Part shown: piece by piece, positions 17,761-26,448 of the stretch
Layout of the letters: each line of letters begins with the position of its first letter
How positions within the stretch are numbered: the stretch's first letter is position 1
NCBI GenBank assembly: GCA_963735045.1
Contig: CAVTIZ010000001.1
Location: forward strand, 496,001 to 560,000
Direction of reading: 5' to 3'
DNA length: 64,000 nucleotides
DNA from: Salsipaludibacter sp963735045
Lineage (GTDB): Bacteria > Actinomycetota > Nitriliruptoria > Nitriliruptorales > Nitriliruptoraceae
Notes under the pieces: model-generated
Databases searched by the model: none
What the model was told of the DNA's origin: nothing
What the model saw: the letters and a program-made list of their open reading frames with translations, nothing else
Position numbers and translations under genes: made by a program

Positions 17761-19923
17761 ATGGACTCAGGGTTGTTGGTCGTCTTCCGCATCGTGGCCG
17801 GGCTGGCCGTGCTGGGCATCGGCATCGGGCTGGCCGTCCGCCGGGGCCAGGAGCTGTACCGCCTGACCCAGTCGGCTCGCCCGGCGCCCGAGCGCAGCCT
17901 GTCCCGGGCCGCACGGGCCAACCTCCGGCAGGGCATGACCAACATCTTCGGCAACCGCAAGCTGCTGCGGTGGTCGCTGCCGGGCGTGGCCCACTTCTGG
18001 GTGATGTGGGCCTTCTTCGTGCTCCAGACGACCATCATCGAGGCCGTGGGCGAGCTGTTCGTCGGACCCGAGTTCCAGATCCCGCTGCTCAACCGGGTCG
18101 GACTGGCCGGTATCACCGCCTACGACGTGCTGGGCTTCCTGCAGGACTCCTTCGCGCTGCTGTCGGCCGTCGGCATCGTGGTCTTCGCCGTGCTGCGGTG
18201 GTCCCAGGACCCACGCCGGGTCGGTCGTCGCTCGCGCTTCGCCGGTTCCAACCTCAAACAGGGCTGGTGGGTGCTGGCGGCCGAGTCGCTGGTGGTCTGG
18301 ACGCTGTGGACCGCCCACGGGATCCGCTTCGCCGACGGCCACGCCCCGACCCAGGCCGCCTTCGTGTCGCGCCAGTTCGGGCGGGCCTTCGACGGCCTGG
18401 ACCCGACGTCGCTGGCGTGGTTCAGCGCGGTCAACCTCGTGGTGCACCTCGCCATCGTGATGTGGTTCCTCAACTTCACCCTCAACTCCAAGCACCTGCA
18501 CATCCTGACCATCCCGTTCCAGGAGCTGTCGCGGGACCCGGACAAGGACAAGGCGCTGGGGGCACTGCGCACCGACCGGATCGACATGGAGGCGATGGAC
18601 GCCGACACCGTGCTGGGCGTGGGCGCGATCGAGCAGTTCACCTTCGACAAGTTCCTGGACTTCATGACCTGCACCGAGTGCGGTCGCTGCCAGAGCCAGT
18701 GCCCGGCGTGGAACACCGGCAAGCCGTTGTCGCCCAAGATGCTGGTGATGGACCTGCGCGACCACATGTACGCCAAGGGCGACTGGTTGCTGGGCAAGGA
18801 GACCGACGAGCAGGCCGGTGACCTGCTGTCCCTGCCGTTGGTGTCCGACACCCCGGGTGGCGAGGGCGTCATCGACTACGACGTCCTGTGGTCGTGCACC
18901 TCGTGCGGGGCCTGCGTCGAGGAGTGCCCGGTGGACATCCAGCACGTCGACTCGATCATGGAGATGCGTCGCAACAAGGCCATGATGGAGTCGTCGTTCC
19001 CGCAGGAGGCGGGCGTGATGCTGCGCAACGTGGAGAACTCCGGCGACCCGTGGGGGGTCGGGCAGTCCAAGCGTGAGGACTGGACCGACAAGCTGGACTT
19101 CGACATCCCCCGTGCCGTCCCGGGGACCCGGCTGGGTGACGACGTCGACTACCTGCTGTGGGTCGGCTGCTCGGGCTCGGTCGACGACCGCTCCAAGAAG
19201 ATCACGGTCGCGACCGCCCAGCTGCTCCACGACGCCGGGGTGCGGTTCGCCATCCTGGGCAACAACGAGACCTGCACCGGCGATCCCGCACGCCGGCTGG
19301 GCATGGAGTACCTGTTCCAGATGCTGGCCGAGGCCAACGTCGACACCCTCCGGTCGATCGGCGCCGAGCGCAAGACCATCATCACGCGGTGTGCCCACTG
19401 CTTCAACAGCATCAAGAACGAGTACCCGGACTTCGACGGCGTGTTCCAGGTCGTGCACCACTCGCAACTGCTGGCCACGCTGATCGAGCAGGGGCGGCTG
19501 GAGGGCACCGAGACCCTCGACGAGCGGGTCACCTACCACGACCCGTGCTTCCTGGGTCGCCACAACGAGGTCTACGACGAGCCACGGGCCGTCATCGCGG
19601 CCGTGCCCGGCATCGACGCCGTGGAGATGGAGCGCTCACGATCGACCGGCTTCTGCTGCGGGGCCGGTGGCGCGCGCATGTACATGGAGGAGGACATCGG
19701 GGAACGCATCAACGTCAACCGGGTCCGGGAGGTCGTCGACACCGAGGCGGACATCGTGGCCACCGGGTGCCCGTTCTGCGTCACGATGCTCACCGACGGC
19801 ATCGCCGACCAGGTCCAGGCCGGTGCGCTGGCCGACGGCAAGCTCCAGGTCATGGACATCGCCGAGGTCCTCGTCAGGGGCCGCACGCCGTTGCCACTCG
19901 TGTCGTCGGACCACGACGGCTGA
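17761..19923 (+). CDS. EtfD-type membrane Fe-S oxidoreductase (heterodisulfide-reductase related)
   Basis: A 720-aa protein. The N-terminal half holds about five membrane helices with histidines (e.g. LPGVAHFWVMWAFFVLQTT and VNLVVHLAIVMWFLNF), resembling a NarI-like heme b domain. Then come two [4Fe-4S] ferredoxin motifs: CTECGRCQSQCP at residue 304 and CTSCGACVEECP at 379. Two CCG (cysteine-rich) domains follow, with CAHCFNS, then DPCFLGRHNEVYDEPR, CCGAGGARM and GCPFCVTM. The architecture matches mycobacterial EtfD (Rv0338c family), which passes electrons from EtfAB, reduced during fatty acid beta-oxidation, to menaquinone. The gene stands alone; etfAB is not in the window. Confidence 0.88.
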   Translation: MDSGLLVVFRIVAGLAVLGIGIGLAVRRGQELYRLTQSARPAPERSLSRAARANLRQGMTNIFGNRKLLRWSLPGVAHFWVMWAFFVLQTTIIEAVGELFVGPEFQIPLLNRVGLAGITAYDVLGFLQDSFALLSAVGIVVFAVLRWSQDPRRVGRRSRFAGSNLKQGWWVLAAESLVVWTLWTAHGIRFADGHAPTQAAFVSRQFGRAFDGLDPTSLAWFSAVNLVVHLAIVMWFLNFTLNSKHLHILTIPFQELSRDPDKDKALGALRTDRIDMEAMDADTVLGVGAIEQFTFDKFLDFMTCTECGRCQSQCPAWNTGKPLSPKMLVMDLRDHMYAKGDWLLGKETDEQAGDLLSLPLVSDTPGGEGVIDYDVLWSCTSCGACVEECPVDIQHVDSIMEMRRNKAMMESSFPQEAGVMLRNVENSGDPWGVGQSKREDWTDKLDFDIPRAVPGTRLGDDVDYLLWVGCSGSVDDRSKKITVATAQLLHDAGVRFAILGNNETCTGDPARRLGMEYLFQMLAEANVDTLRSIGAERKTIITRCAHCFNSIKNEYPDFDGVFQVVHHSQLLATLIEQGRLEGTETLDERVTYHDPCFLGRHNEVYDEPRAVIAAVPGIDAVEMERSRSTGFCCGAGGARMYMEEDIGERINVNRVREVVDTEADIVATGCPFCVTMLTDGIADQVQAGALADGKLQVMDIAEVLVRGRTPLPLVSSDHDG

Positions 19924-20076
19924 CCACGAGCGGGCTCGGACCGGACGGCGTCGTGCACGGGGTCGCCGGGGCAGGGACGAGGATCTGGTCGGGGGTGTAT
20001 CGAAACCGTGGGCCATCGGCTCCGGTTGGACGACGCCGCGTGCGGCACCACCGTCCTCCCGAACCGAGAGCCTTCC

Positions 20077-21228
20077 ATGAAGACCTTCGCCTTCCTCGTC
20101 CACCCCCGCGCCGAGGTGGCGCGCGACATGGGCCGGATCTGGTCACCGCTCGCCCACGTGCCCGACCCGGCGTGGGCCTGGGCGATGCAGCGGTTGCCGA
20201 TCCCGACGATCCCGTGGGGCACCGTCCACCGGCGTGACCTCGACGACGCGGTCGTGGGCCACATCCTCACGGTGCCGGTCGGTGCGCGCCAGATGCTGTC
20301 GTCGCGCCGGAGCTGGACCATCGGCAAGGTCGAGGCCGCCCTCGACACCGCCCAGGAGCTGGGCGTCGAGGTGGTCGGCCTGGGTGCCCTGACCGCCCCG
20401 GTCACCGGCGGGGGTCGGCGGCTGCGACCCCGTCCGGGACTGGGCGTGACCAACGGCAACGCGTTCACCGCGGCCATGACCCACGAGGCGGTCGTGCGGC
20501 TGCTGGAGGTCGTGGACACCCCGGCCCCGCACGTGGCCTTCGTCGGCGCCACGGGCAGTGTCGGCGGGTGCGTCACCGAGTTGGCCGCCATGGACGACCT
20601 GGCCGCCACCATGACCCTGGTCGCCCGCAACCGGCCCCGGTTGGACGCGCTGGCCGAGCGGGTCCGCGGCCACGCCCCCCGGACCGACGTGCGAGTGACC
20701 ACCGACATGGCCGCCGTGGCCGACGCGGACCTGGTCGTCGTGCTCACCAGTGCCGCCACCGCCCTGGTCCGGGCCGAGCACCTCAAGCACGGCGCCATCG
20801 TCCTCGACGACACGCAGCCGCGAAACACCGACCCCGCCCTGGTCCACGAACGCCCGGACGTGCTGGTCGTCGACGGGGGGATGGCCCGCGTCGACGGGGT
20901 CGACATCCGGGCCGACATCGGCGACATGCCGCGGGGCTACGCCTACGCCTGCCTGTGCGAGACGATGCTGCTGGCCTTCGCCGGCCACGACGGCAACTTC
21001 TGCGTCGGCCGGGCAACGCCCACCCAGGCCCGGACCATGCAGTCGCTGGCCGACGACTTCTCCCACCTGGGCTTCCGGCTCGGTGACTTCCTGTCCTTCG
21101 GCCGACCGGTCGACGACCACCGCCTCGTCCCACGACGGACCGTGCCCGCCCCGACCGGGTCGGCGCCCGTGGGCGTGCCGGACGCCGCGATGCCGGTGTC
21201 GGCACCGGTGCTGGCGGGGGTGGCCTGA
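20077..21228 (+). CDS. Acyl-ACP reductase-like (AAR-type) oxidoreductase
   Basis: A 383-aa protein with a central Rossmann motif FVGATGSVGG (about 155-163) and blocks shared with cyanobacterial long-chain acyl-ACP reductase: KVEAALDTAQELGVEVVGLGALT, VTNGNAFTAAMT and a C-terminal YACLCETMLLAFAGHDGNF. The last aligns with the AAR block FACFAEAMLLEFEG, and Cys292 falls on the catalytic thioester cysteine of AAR (Cys294 in Synechococcus). AAR reduces fatty acyl-ACP/CoA to aldehyde with NADPH. I chose ATG 20077 because it starts the conserved domain. The stop codon overlaps the next start (TGATG), so the two proteins are coupled. A shikimate-dehydrogenase-like relative is an alternative. Confidence 0.7.
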   Translation: MKTFAFLVHPRAEVARDMGRIWSPLAHVPDPAWAWAMQRLPIPTIPWGTVHRRDLDDAVVGHILTVPVGARQMLSSRRSWTIGKVEAALDTAQELGVEVVGLGALTAPVTGGGRRLRPRPGLGVTNGNAFTAAMTHEAVVRLLEVVDTPAPHVAFVGATGSVGGCVTELAAMDDLAATMTLVARNRPRLDALAERVRGHAPRTDVRVTTDMAAVADADLVVVLTSAATALVRAEHLKHGAIVLDDTQPRNTDPALVHERPDVLVVDGGMARVDGVDIRADIGDMPRGYAYACLCETMLLAFAGHDGNFCVGRATPTQARTMQSLADDFSHLGFRLGDFLSFGRPVDDHRLVPRRTVPAPTGSAPVGVPDAAMPVSAPVLAGVA

Positions 21229-22721
21229 TGGGGGCGCGACCCGACCACCCCCGCCGACGGCCGGCGCGCACGACCAGCGGCCACCAGCCGGGCACCGACG
21301 ACCTCGCCACCCGTGCGGCCCCGACCGAGGTCGTGGTCCTGGGTGGGGGCTACGTGGCCGTGTGGGGCCATCGCGCACTGGCCCGACGTCTGCGAGGGCC
21401 GCTGCGCCGGGGTGAGGTCCGCATCACGGTGGTGTCGGCCAGCACCTCGCATGCCTTCCACGGCTGGACCGGCGAGGTCCTGGCCGGCCTGGTCGCCCAC
21501 GACCGCACCCGGACCCCACTGGCCGACCTGGTCCCGCGTGCCCGGCTGGTGCACGGACGCGCCGTGGCGGTCGACCGCGAGGCCCGGACCGTGGCGGTCG
21601 ACACCGCGACCGGTCGCCACCACCTTCCCTGGGACCACCTGCTGGTCGGCGTGGGGACGGTCGACAGGCGGGACGCGATCCCCGGACTGGACGAACATGG
21701 GCTGTCGGTCAAGGGCGAGTGGGCCCTACAGGCCGCGACCCACCACCTCGACGACGTCGTCCGTCGCGCCGCGTCGACCCACGACCCGGCACAGCGGCGC
21801 CGGCTGCTGACGGTCGTGGTCGCCGGTGGCGGGTTCGCCGGGGTGGAGCTGGCTGCCGCGATCGCCGAGCGCTTCCACGCCCAGCGACGTCACCACCCGG
21901 TCCTGCTCGAGGTTCCGCCACGGGTCGTGCTGGCCCACGCCGGCACCACCCTGCTGCCCGAGGTCCGGCCCCGCTTCGACCGCCTGGCCGACTACGCCAC
22001 GCGCGAGTTGCACGCCAGCGGCGTCGAGGTGCGCCTGGGCACCCGCCTGGCCCGGGTCACGGCCACGGACGCGATCTTCGACCTGGAGGACCGCGACGAT
22101 CCCCTCACCCTCCCGGCCGGCACCGTCGTGTCCACCGTGGGCCAGTCGATGGTCGCCCTGGCCGGGACCGAGGACCTCGCCCGCGACCGGACCGGCCGCC
22201 TGGTCACCGACGCCTGGCTGCGGACGTCCGACGCGGGGATCTGGTCCGGCGGCGACACCGCGGCCGTGCCGCACGTGCTGCGGCGCACGACGTGTCCCCC
22301 CAACGCCCTGTGGGCCATCAAGCACGGGAACCGGGTCGGCGACAACATCGCGCGGACGATCCGTGGACGTCGCCCACGGCGATTCCGGTTCCTCGGCCTG
22401 GGCCAGGCCGCCAGCCTGGGTGTCGGCCGTGGTGCCGTCGAACTGGGCGGTGTCACGCTCACCGGGTGGCTGGGCTGGCTGGCGCGCTGGGCCTTCTTCC
22501 ACGGGTTCATGCCGTCGCGCCGTCGCGCCGCGGCCACCATCGGGGACTGGCTGCTCGTGCCCGTCCGCGGCCGTCACCTTCCCGGCGCGAGTGCGTCGTC
22601 GCCGTCTCCGCTGGCCCCGACGGCCACCCCGCTGGCCTCGACGGGCCCCGGGACACCTCCCCCGGCCACGACACCTCCCCCGGCCACGGTCGAGGCACTC
22701 GCGCCGTCGGTCGCGGCCTGA
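21228..22721 (+). CDS. FAD/NAD(P)-dependent oxidoreductase (type II NADH dehydrogenase-like)
   Basis: A 497-aa flavoprotein. After a variable 30-residue N-terminus comes the FAD Rossmann motif VVVLGGGYVAVWGHRAL, a second nucleotide-binding motif VVVAGGGFAGVELAAAIAE (about residues 197-215), and the FAD-contacting segment IWSGGDTAAVP. It ends with a CPPNALWAIKHGNRVGDNI block and an amphipathic stretch (LTGWLGWLARWAFFHGFMPS) like the membrane anchor of NDH-2 enzymes. The final 55 residues are Pro/Thr/Ala-rich. It is translationally coupled to the acyl-ACP-reductase-like gene, so it may serve redox balance for that pathway. The electron acceptor is probably quinone, by family. Confidence 0.8.
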   Translation: MGARPDHPRRRPARTTSGHQPGTDDLATRAAPTEVVVLGGGYVAVWGHRALARRLRGPLRRGEVRITVVSASTSHAFHGWTGEVLAGLVAHDRTRTPLADLVPRARLVHGRAVAVDREARTVAVDTATGRHHLPWDHLLVGVGTVDRRDAIPGLDEHGLSVKGEWALQAATHHLDDVVRRAASTHDPAQRRRLLTVVVAGGGFAGVELAAAIAERFHAQRRHHPVLLEVPPRVVLAHAGTTLLPEVRPRFDRLADYATRELHASGVEVRLGTRLARVTATDAIFDLEDRDDPLTLPAGTVVSTVGQSMVALAGTEDLARDRTGRLVTDAWLRTSDAGIWSGGDTAAVPHVLRRTTCPPNALWAIKHGNRVGDNIARTIRGRRPRRFRFLGLGQAASLGVGRGAVELGGVTLTGWLGWLARWAFFHGFMPSRRRAAATIGDWLLVPVRGRHLPGASASSPSPLAPTATPLASTGPGTPPPATTPPPATVEALAPSVAA

Positions 22722-22820
22722 CCGCGGCGACGGCGGGGCGACGACGGCACACTCATGGGTGGGGTTCCTCCGCAGGGGCCTGGGTCGCGGGTGTGGACTC
22801 GGACCCACCAGCGAAACCCG

Positions 22821-22826
22821 TAGTCT
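22821..22826 (+). promoter_or_regulatory. -10 element (TAGTCT)
   Basis: TAGTCT lies 26 nt before the ATG of the downstream lipoprotein gene, after a 100-nt gap from the flavoprotein gene, so the lipoprotein probably has its own promoter. Confidence 0.45.
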
Positions 22827-22852
22827 TCCCTCGTCCCCGACAGGCAGAAGCC

Positions 22853-23542
22853 ATGAATCGCCCGGTCCTCGCCACCGCGCTGGCGGCCGCCGTGGTGCTG
22901 GCCGCGTGCGATGGCTCACCCGACACCACGCCCAGCCCCGACACCACGACCCCGGCCGCCACGGCGACGTCGGCGGCGTCGGACACGTCGACCCCATCAC
23001 CCAGCCCTGCGCCCTCACCGTCGCCGACCACGACGCCCATCCCCACGGCCGCGCCGAGCCCGTCACCGACCGCCGGCCCGTCCTCGGCGGCCTCGACCAC
23101 CGCGGCCGCGGCCTTCGAACCGTTCACCGTGCCGGTCGGGGAGTCCCAGACCGACCTGTCCAGTCGGATCCAGGTCGAGGTGACCGAGGTCGAGGTCCGA
23201 CCCGACGGCCTGCTCGTGTCGGTGTCGTCGTTCAACGACACGACCGGGCCGGCCGCCCTGGCGGTCCAACCCGACGCCGTGGTCGTCCACGACGTCGACA
23301 ACCGTCGCTACTACACCCTGCGTGCCCCCGAGGACAACCCGACGCTCGAGTTCGGACCCTCCGAGGAGCTCACGGCCTCGATCGCCTTCCCCGCCGCCTT
23401 CCGCGAGCCCCCCACCCGGATCGAGATCCTGTTCAACTACACGCGCGACCCGCTCGAGCGCCTCGACGACGACGCCGGCGGCGGCGACGTGGAACCCCTC
23501 CAGCTCCTGTTCGGCAACATCGACCTCGACCCCGGGGCCTGA
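22853..23542 (+). CDS. Secreted lipoprotein, unknown function
   Basis: A 229-aa protein starting at ATG 22853. The signal peptide ends in the lipobox LAAC (about residue 19). An 80-residue Ser/Thr/Pro/Ala spacer follows, then a beta-rich domain (about 90-229) with VEVTEVEVRPDGLLVSVSSFNDT, VVHDVDNRRYYTLR and RIEILFNYTRDPLERL. The pattern suggests an immunoglobulin-like or DUF4352-type surface domain, but I do not recognise a family with confidence. It lies upstream of an OmpA-domain lipoprotein on the same strand, and the two share the same spacer style. Confidence 0.7.
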   Translation: MNRPVLATALAAAVVLAACDGSPDTTPSPDTTTPAATATSAASDTSTPSPSPAPSPSPTTTPIPTAAPSPSPTAGPSSAASTTAAAAFEPFTVPVGESQTDLSSRIQVEVTEVEVRPDGLLVSVSSFNDTTGPAALAVQPDAVVVHDVDNRRYYTLRAPEDNPTLEFGPSEELTASIAFPAAFREPPTRIEILFNYTRDPLERLDDDAGGGDVEPLQLLFGNIDLDPGA

Positions 23543-23631
23543 CCCGGTCGAGGTCACCGGGTCCGGCGCCGGTGCATGTCCCGAGGCCTCGCCGGCGACG
23601 ACCGGCAACCGCGTGGCCGCTGGCCACGTCC

Positions 23632-23637
23632 TACCCT
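23632..23637 (+). promoter_or_regulatory. -10 element (TACCCT)
   Basis: TACCCT lies 26 nt upstream of the OmpA-domain lipoprotein start, the same distance as TAGTCT before the preceding lipoprotein gene. Confidence 0.4.
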
Positions 23638-23663
23638 CCCGACGTCGACCAAGGACGGATGCG

Positions 23664-24359
23664 ATGCGTGCGCCGATGCAGCTGCTGGCGCTTTGCCTCG
23701 CCGTGACGGCCTGCAGCGGCGACGCCGACCCGGTCCCGGCCACGCCGACGGCCACCTCCCCGGCAACATCCGCCACGCCCACCCCGTCGCCTGCTCCGTC
23801 CTCGCCCAGCGCGATGCCGTCCGAGGACGCGACGGCCACCGCCAGCGAGTCCACGACCGGTGGCCTCGACGGTGCCAGCGAGGACTCCGGGCTGGAGTCC
23901 AGCGTCGGCACGTCGACGTCCAACGTCACGTCCTCCGTCGAGGTCCGGGTCGCCGACATCATCAGCGACTTCGACGGCGAGACCACGACCGAGGGCACCG
24001 CGCTGACGATCCCCGGCGAGGTGCTGTTCGACACCGACGAGGACACCCTGCGCCCGCAGGCCCGGACCGACCTCGACGAGGTCGTCGAGGTGCTGGCCTT
24101 CTACGACGACGCCCCCGTCGAGATCGTCGGGCACACCGACAGCCGGTCGTCCGACGACTACAACCAGGACCTGTCCGAGCGGCGGGCGACGGCTGTCGCG
24201 GCCTACCTCCGGGACGCCGGCATCCGCCGGGGTCGCATGGCCGTCGAGGGCCGCGGCGAGTCCGAACCCGTGGCCGACAACGACACGGCCGACGGCCGCC
24301 AGCAGAACCGGCGCGTGGTCGTCACGGTCGTGGGCGTGGAGCCACCGGACGTCGACTAG
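23664..24359 (+). CDS. OmpA-domain lipoprotein
   Basis: A 231-aa protein. A short signal ends in the lipobox VTAC (about residue 17), followed by a Thr/Ser/Pro spacer of about 80 residues. The C-terminal OmpA domain (about 100-225) has GEVLFDTDEDTLRPQARTDLDEV, VEIVGHTDSRSSDDYNQDLSERRATAV and NRRVVVTV, with the Asp and Arg positions that grip peptidoglycan diaminopimelate. It should tie the cell membrane to the wall. ATG at 23664 has an AAGGA site. The hairpin at 24365-24388 ends the transcript. Confidence 0.9.
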   Translation: MRAPMQLLALCLAVTACSGDADPVPATPTATSPATSATPTPSPAPSSPSAMPSEDATATASESTTGGLDGASEDSGLESSVGTSTSNVTSSVEVRVADIISDFDGETTTEGTALTIPGEVLFDTDEDTLRPQARTDLDEVVEVLAFYDDAPVEIVGHTDSRSSDDYNQDLSERRATAVAAYLRDAGIRRGRMAVEGRGESEPVADNDTADGRQQNRRVVVTVVGVEPPDVD

Positions 24360-24364
24360 GCCGT

Positions 24365-24388
24365 CGTGGGCCGGCCCCCGGGCCCACG
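24365..24388. terminator. Hairpin terminator between convergent genes
   Basis: An 8-bp stem (CGTGGGCC with GGCCCACG) around an 8-nt C-rich loop starts 6 nt after the OmpA lipoprotein stop and faces the convergent MarR gene. Confidence 0.6.
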
Positions 24389-24515
24389 GGCTTGCCGCGG
24401 GGGACCGATCCTGCCGGACCCGGGACGAGCCGGCACGGGGGCGACGTCAGACAGGAAGGTCTCCGGACGTGTCGTGGCAGTCGACCCCGTCTCGCGACGA
24501 GCCCCACCGGCACCA

Positions 24516-25001
24516 TCACTCGCTCGCGACCTCCCAGGGCGGCGGCACGACCAGGCCGATCCCGTCCAGGATCGTGCCGCAGGCGGCCGTCAGGGCCGTC
24601 AACTGCTCCGGGTCGAGTCGATCCACGACCAGTTCCCGCACGTTGGCCACGTGGTCCGGGGCCGCCGCCACCATCAGCGCCTGCCCTGCGTCGGTGAGGG
24701 TGGCCAGGGTCACGCGGCCGTCGTCGGGGCAGGGTCGCCGACACACCAGGCCACGCCGCTCCAGCCGGGACACGACATGGGACAGACGGGACAGGCTGCC
24801 GTTGGACCACTCCGCCAGCCGACTCATCGGCAGGGACCGGTCCGGGGCGTCGGACAGGCCGGCCATCACCGAGTACTCGAAGAAGGTCAGGCCGTGGGCG
24901 CGCAGCGGCGCCTCCAACTGCCGTGGCAGCAGGTTCGCCACGGAGATGAACAGGCGCCAGGCCCGCAACTCCTCCGGGGTCAACCACGCGATGTCGTCCA
25001 T
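24516..25001 (-). CDS. MarR family transcriptional regulator
   Basis: A 161-aa protein with the MarR winged-helix fold: helix 1 (LRAWRLFISVANLLPRQLEAPL), the HTH (LPMSRLAEWSNGSLSRLSHVVSRLERRGLV), the wing with CPDDGRVTLATLTDAG, and the dimer helices at the C-terminus. MarR proteins are ligand-responsive repressors of efflux, redox or catabolic genes. It is divergent from a DoxX-like membrane protein, and a 12-bp palindrome sits between them, so that gene is the likely target along with its own. Confidence 0.88.
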   Translation of the reverse strand: MDDIAWLTPEELRAWRLFISVANLLPRQLEAPLRAHGLTFFEYSVMAGLSDAPDRSLPMSRLAEWSNGSLSRLSHVVSRLERRGLVCRRPCPDDGRVTLATLTDAGQALMVAAAPDHVANVRELVVDRLDPEQLTALTAACGTILDGIGLVVPPPWEVASE

Positions 25002-25117
25002 GCCCGAACCCTAGCCGCCGCCGGGTCCCCAACGACCGCTGCGCAGCCGGTGACCGGGGTGTGACCCCCGATGGGGGTCCGAGAGAGAAGATCCGCCCAT
25101 CGCGTGGCGCGCGTGGC

Positions 25118-25123
25118 TATGGT
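25118..25123 (+). promoter_or_regulatory. -10-like element (TATGGT)
   Basis: TATGGT precedes the palindrome and lies 41 nt before the DoxX-like start. Together they would put the operator at about +4 to +15 of that transcript, a blocking position. Confidence 0.3.
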
Positions 25124-25126
25124 GAG

Positions 25127-25138
25127 TTGACCAGTCAA
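25127..25138. promoter_or_regulatory. Palindromic operator candidate (TTGACCAGTCAA)
   Basis: An inverted repeat TTGAC-CA-GTCAA sits in the 163-nt divergent region between marR and the DoxX-like gene, 26 nt before the latter. Its length and AT-rich symmetry fit MarR-type operators. Confidence 0.55.
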
Positions 25139-25164
25139 GCAATGCCACCCGGGAGGCACCCCCC

Positions 25165-25539
25165 GTGAACATCGCCCTGTGGGTCGTCCAGATCATCCTC
25201 GCGCTCGCCTTCGGCGCGTCCGGGACCCTCAAGGCCACCCGCTCCAACGCCGAACTGCACGACCAGATGCCCTTCGTGGAGGACTTCAGCGAGGGCCAGG
25301 TCACCGCCATCGGCGTCGCGGAGGCGCTCGCCGCCCTCGGAATGCTGCTGCCCGGGCTGGTCGGGATCGCCCCGATCCTGACACCGGTGGCCGCGACCGG
25401 CCTGGTCGTCGTCATGATCGGCGCCGCCGTGGTGCACGCGCGCCGCGGTGGCGAGGCCAACATGATCATGGTGAACCTGGTCCTGGGCGCCGCCGCGGCG
25501 TTCGTGGCGTGGGGACGGTTCGGGCCGGAGCCGCTGTGA
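25165..25539 (+). CDS. DoxX-like membrane protein
   Basis: A 124-aa protein starting at GTG 25165 behind a GGGAGG site. It has four transmembrane helices with the DoxX pattern: ALAFGASGTLKATRS in helix 1, a loop with MPFVEDFSEGQVTAIGVAEALAALGMLLPGL, helix 3 and a final AAAFVAWGRF helix. DoxX family proteins are linked to redox or thiol stress and quinone chemistry, but exact roles are unclear. The divergent MarR regulator and palindrome suggest induction by a small molecule. Confidence 0.8.
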   Translation: MNIALWVVQIILALAFGASGTLKATRSNAELHDQMPFVEDFSEGQVTAIGVAEALAALGMLLPGLVGIAPILTPVAATGLVVVMIGAAVVHARRGGEANMIMVNLVLGAAAAFVAWGRFGPEPL

Positions 25540-25615
25540 CGTCCGACCGACCGGGCACGTCCGTGTCGGGCGGACACCTACCGTGGGGCGTGTCCACGAC
25601 CCGAGGTCCCGCCGG

Positions 25616-26335
25616 ATGCCCGTCCACGTCGCCGCCGCCACCGATGTCGGCCACCTCCGTCGGCGCAACGAGGACCATGCCGTCGTCGGCGGCGTCCGCC
25701 TGACCGGCGCCCAGGCCACCCACGACGACCGCGTCGACACGCCGGTGGTGGTCGCCGTCCTCGACGGGATGGGTGGCCATCCCGCCGGCGACGTGGCCTC
25801 CCGCCTGGTCGCCGAGGCGCTCGGCGAGGTCGACCCCCCGACGGACGCGGCGGCCGTGCAGGCCCTGGTCGACGACCTCGCGCGACTCCTCCTGACCCAC
25901 ATGGAGGACCACGTCGAGACCACGGCCATGGGCACCACGCTCGTCGGGGCAACGGTGCGCGACCAGCACCGTGCACTGGTCTACGGGGTCGGGGACTCGT
26001 CGGCGTGGTGGTGGGCCCACGGTCGGCTCGCCGAGATCCTCCCCCGCGACCGGGGCCGGTTCGGCGGCATCAGCCAGGTGCTCGGGGGCGGCGCGGTCGC
26101 CGAGCCGCTGGCACCCCACGTCGAGGCCGTGACCGGGCCCGGCCGCCTGGTGCTGTCCAGTGACGGTCTCGCCGACGTCGTCGAACCCGACGCGTGCGCC
26201 GCCGCCCTGGCCGACGACGACCCCGCCACCGCCGCGGCGACGCTGGTCGACCTCGCGCTGGCCCGTGGGGGCCCGGACAACGTGACGGTCGCCATCGTCG
26301 ACCTCGTCGACCCGGACGGTTCCGCGCGCGCCTGA
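25616..26335 (+). CDS. PP2C-type serine/threonine phosphatase
   Basis: A 239-aa single-domain PP2C/PPM phosphatase. The metal-binding motifs are all present: HLRRRNEDHAVV (with RNED), VVAVLDGMGGHPAGDVAS (DGxGG), MGTTLVGATV, LVLSSDGLADVV and GGPDNVTVAIV. It removes phosphate from Ser/Thr in proteins, counteracting Hanks-type kinases. It has no membrane helix, so it is cytoplasmic, unlike the anchored PstP of mycobacteria. ATG 25616 is chosen because it starts the conserved domain after a GAGG. No partner kinase is visible in the window. Confidence 0.92.
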   Translation: MPVHVAAATDVGHLRRRNEDHAVVGGVRLTGAQATHDDRVDTPVVVAVLDGMGGHPAGDVASRLVAEALGEVDPPTDAAAVQALVDDLARLLLTHMEDHVETTAMGTTLVGATVRDQHRALVYGVGDSSAWWWAHGRLAEILPRDRGRFGGISQVLGGGAVAEPLAPHVEAVTGPGRLVLSSDGLADVVEPDACAAALADDDPATAAATLVDLALARGGPDNVTVAIVDLVDPDGSARA

Positions 26336-26448
26336 CACCACGGCAGACGCCACGAGCAGATCGGGACACGCCCGGCGCCACGGCAGGACGGCCGAACGGG
26401 CAGACTGGGCCGTCGCGGTCGTGGGACCCGACGAACCGGGAGGCTGGC

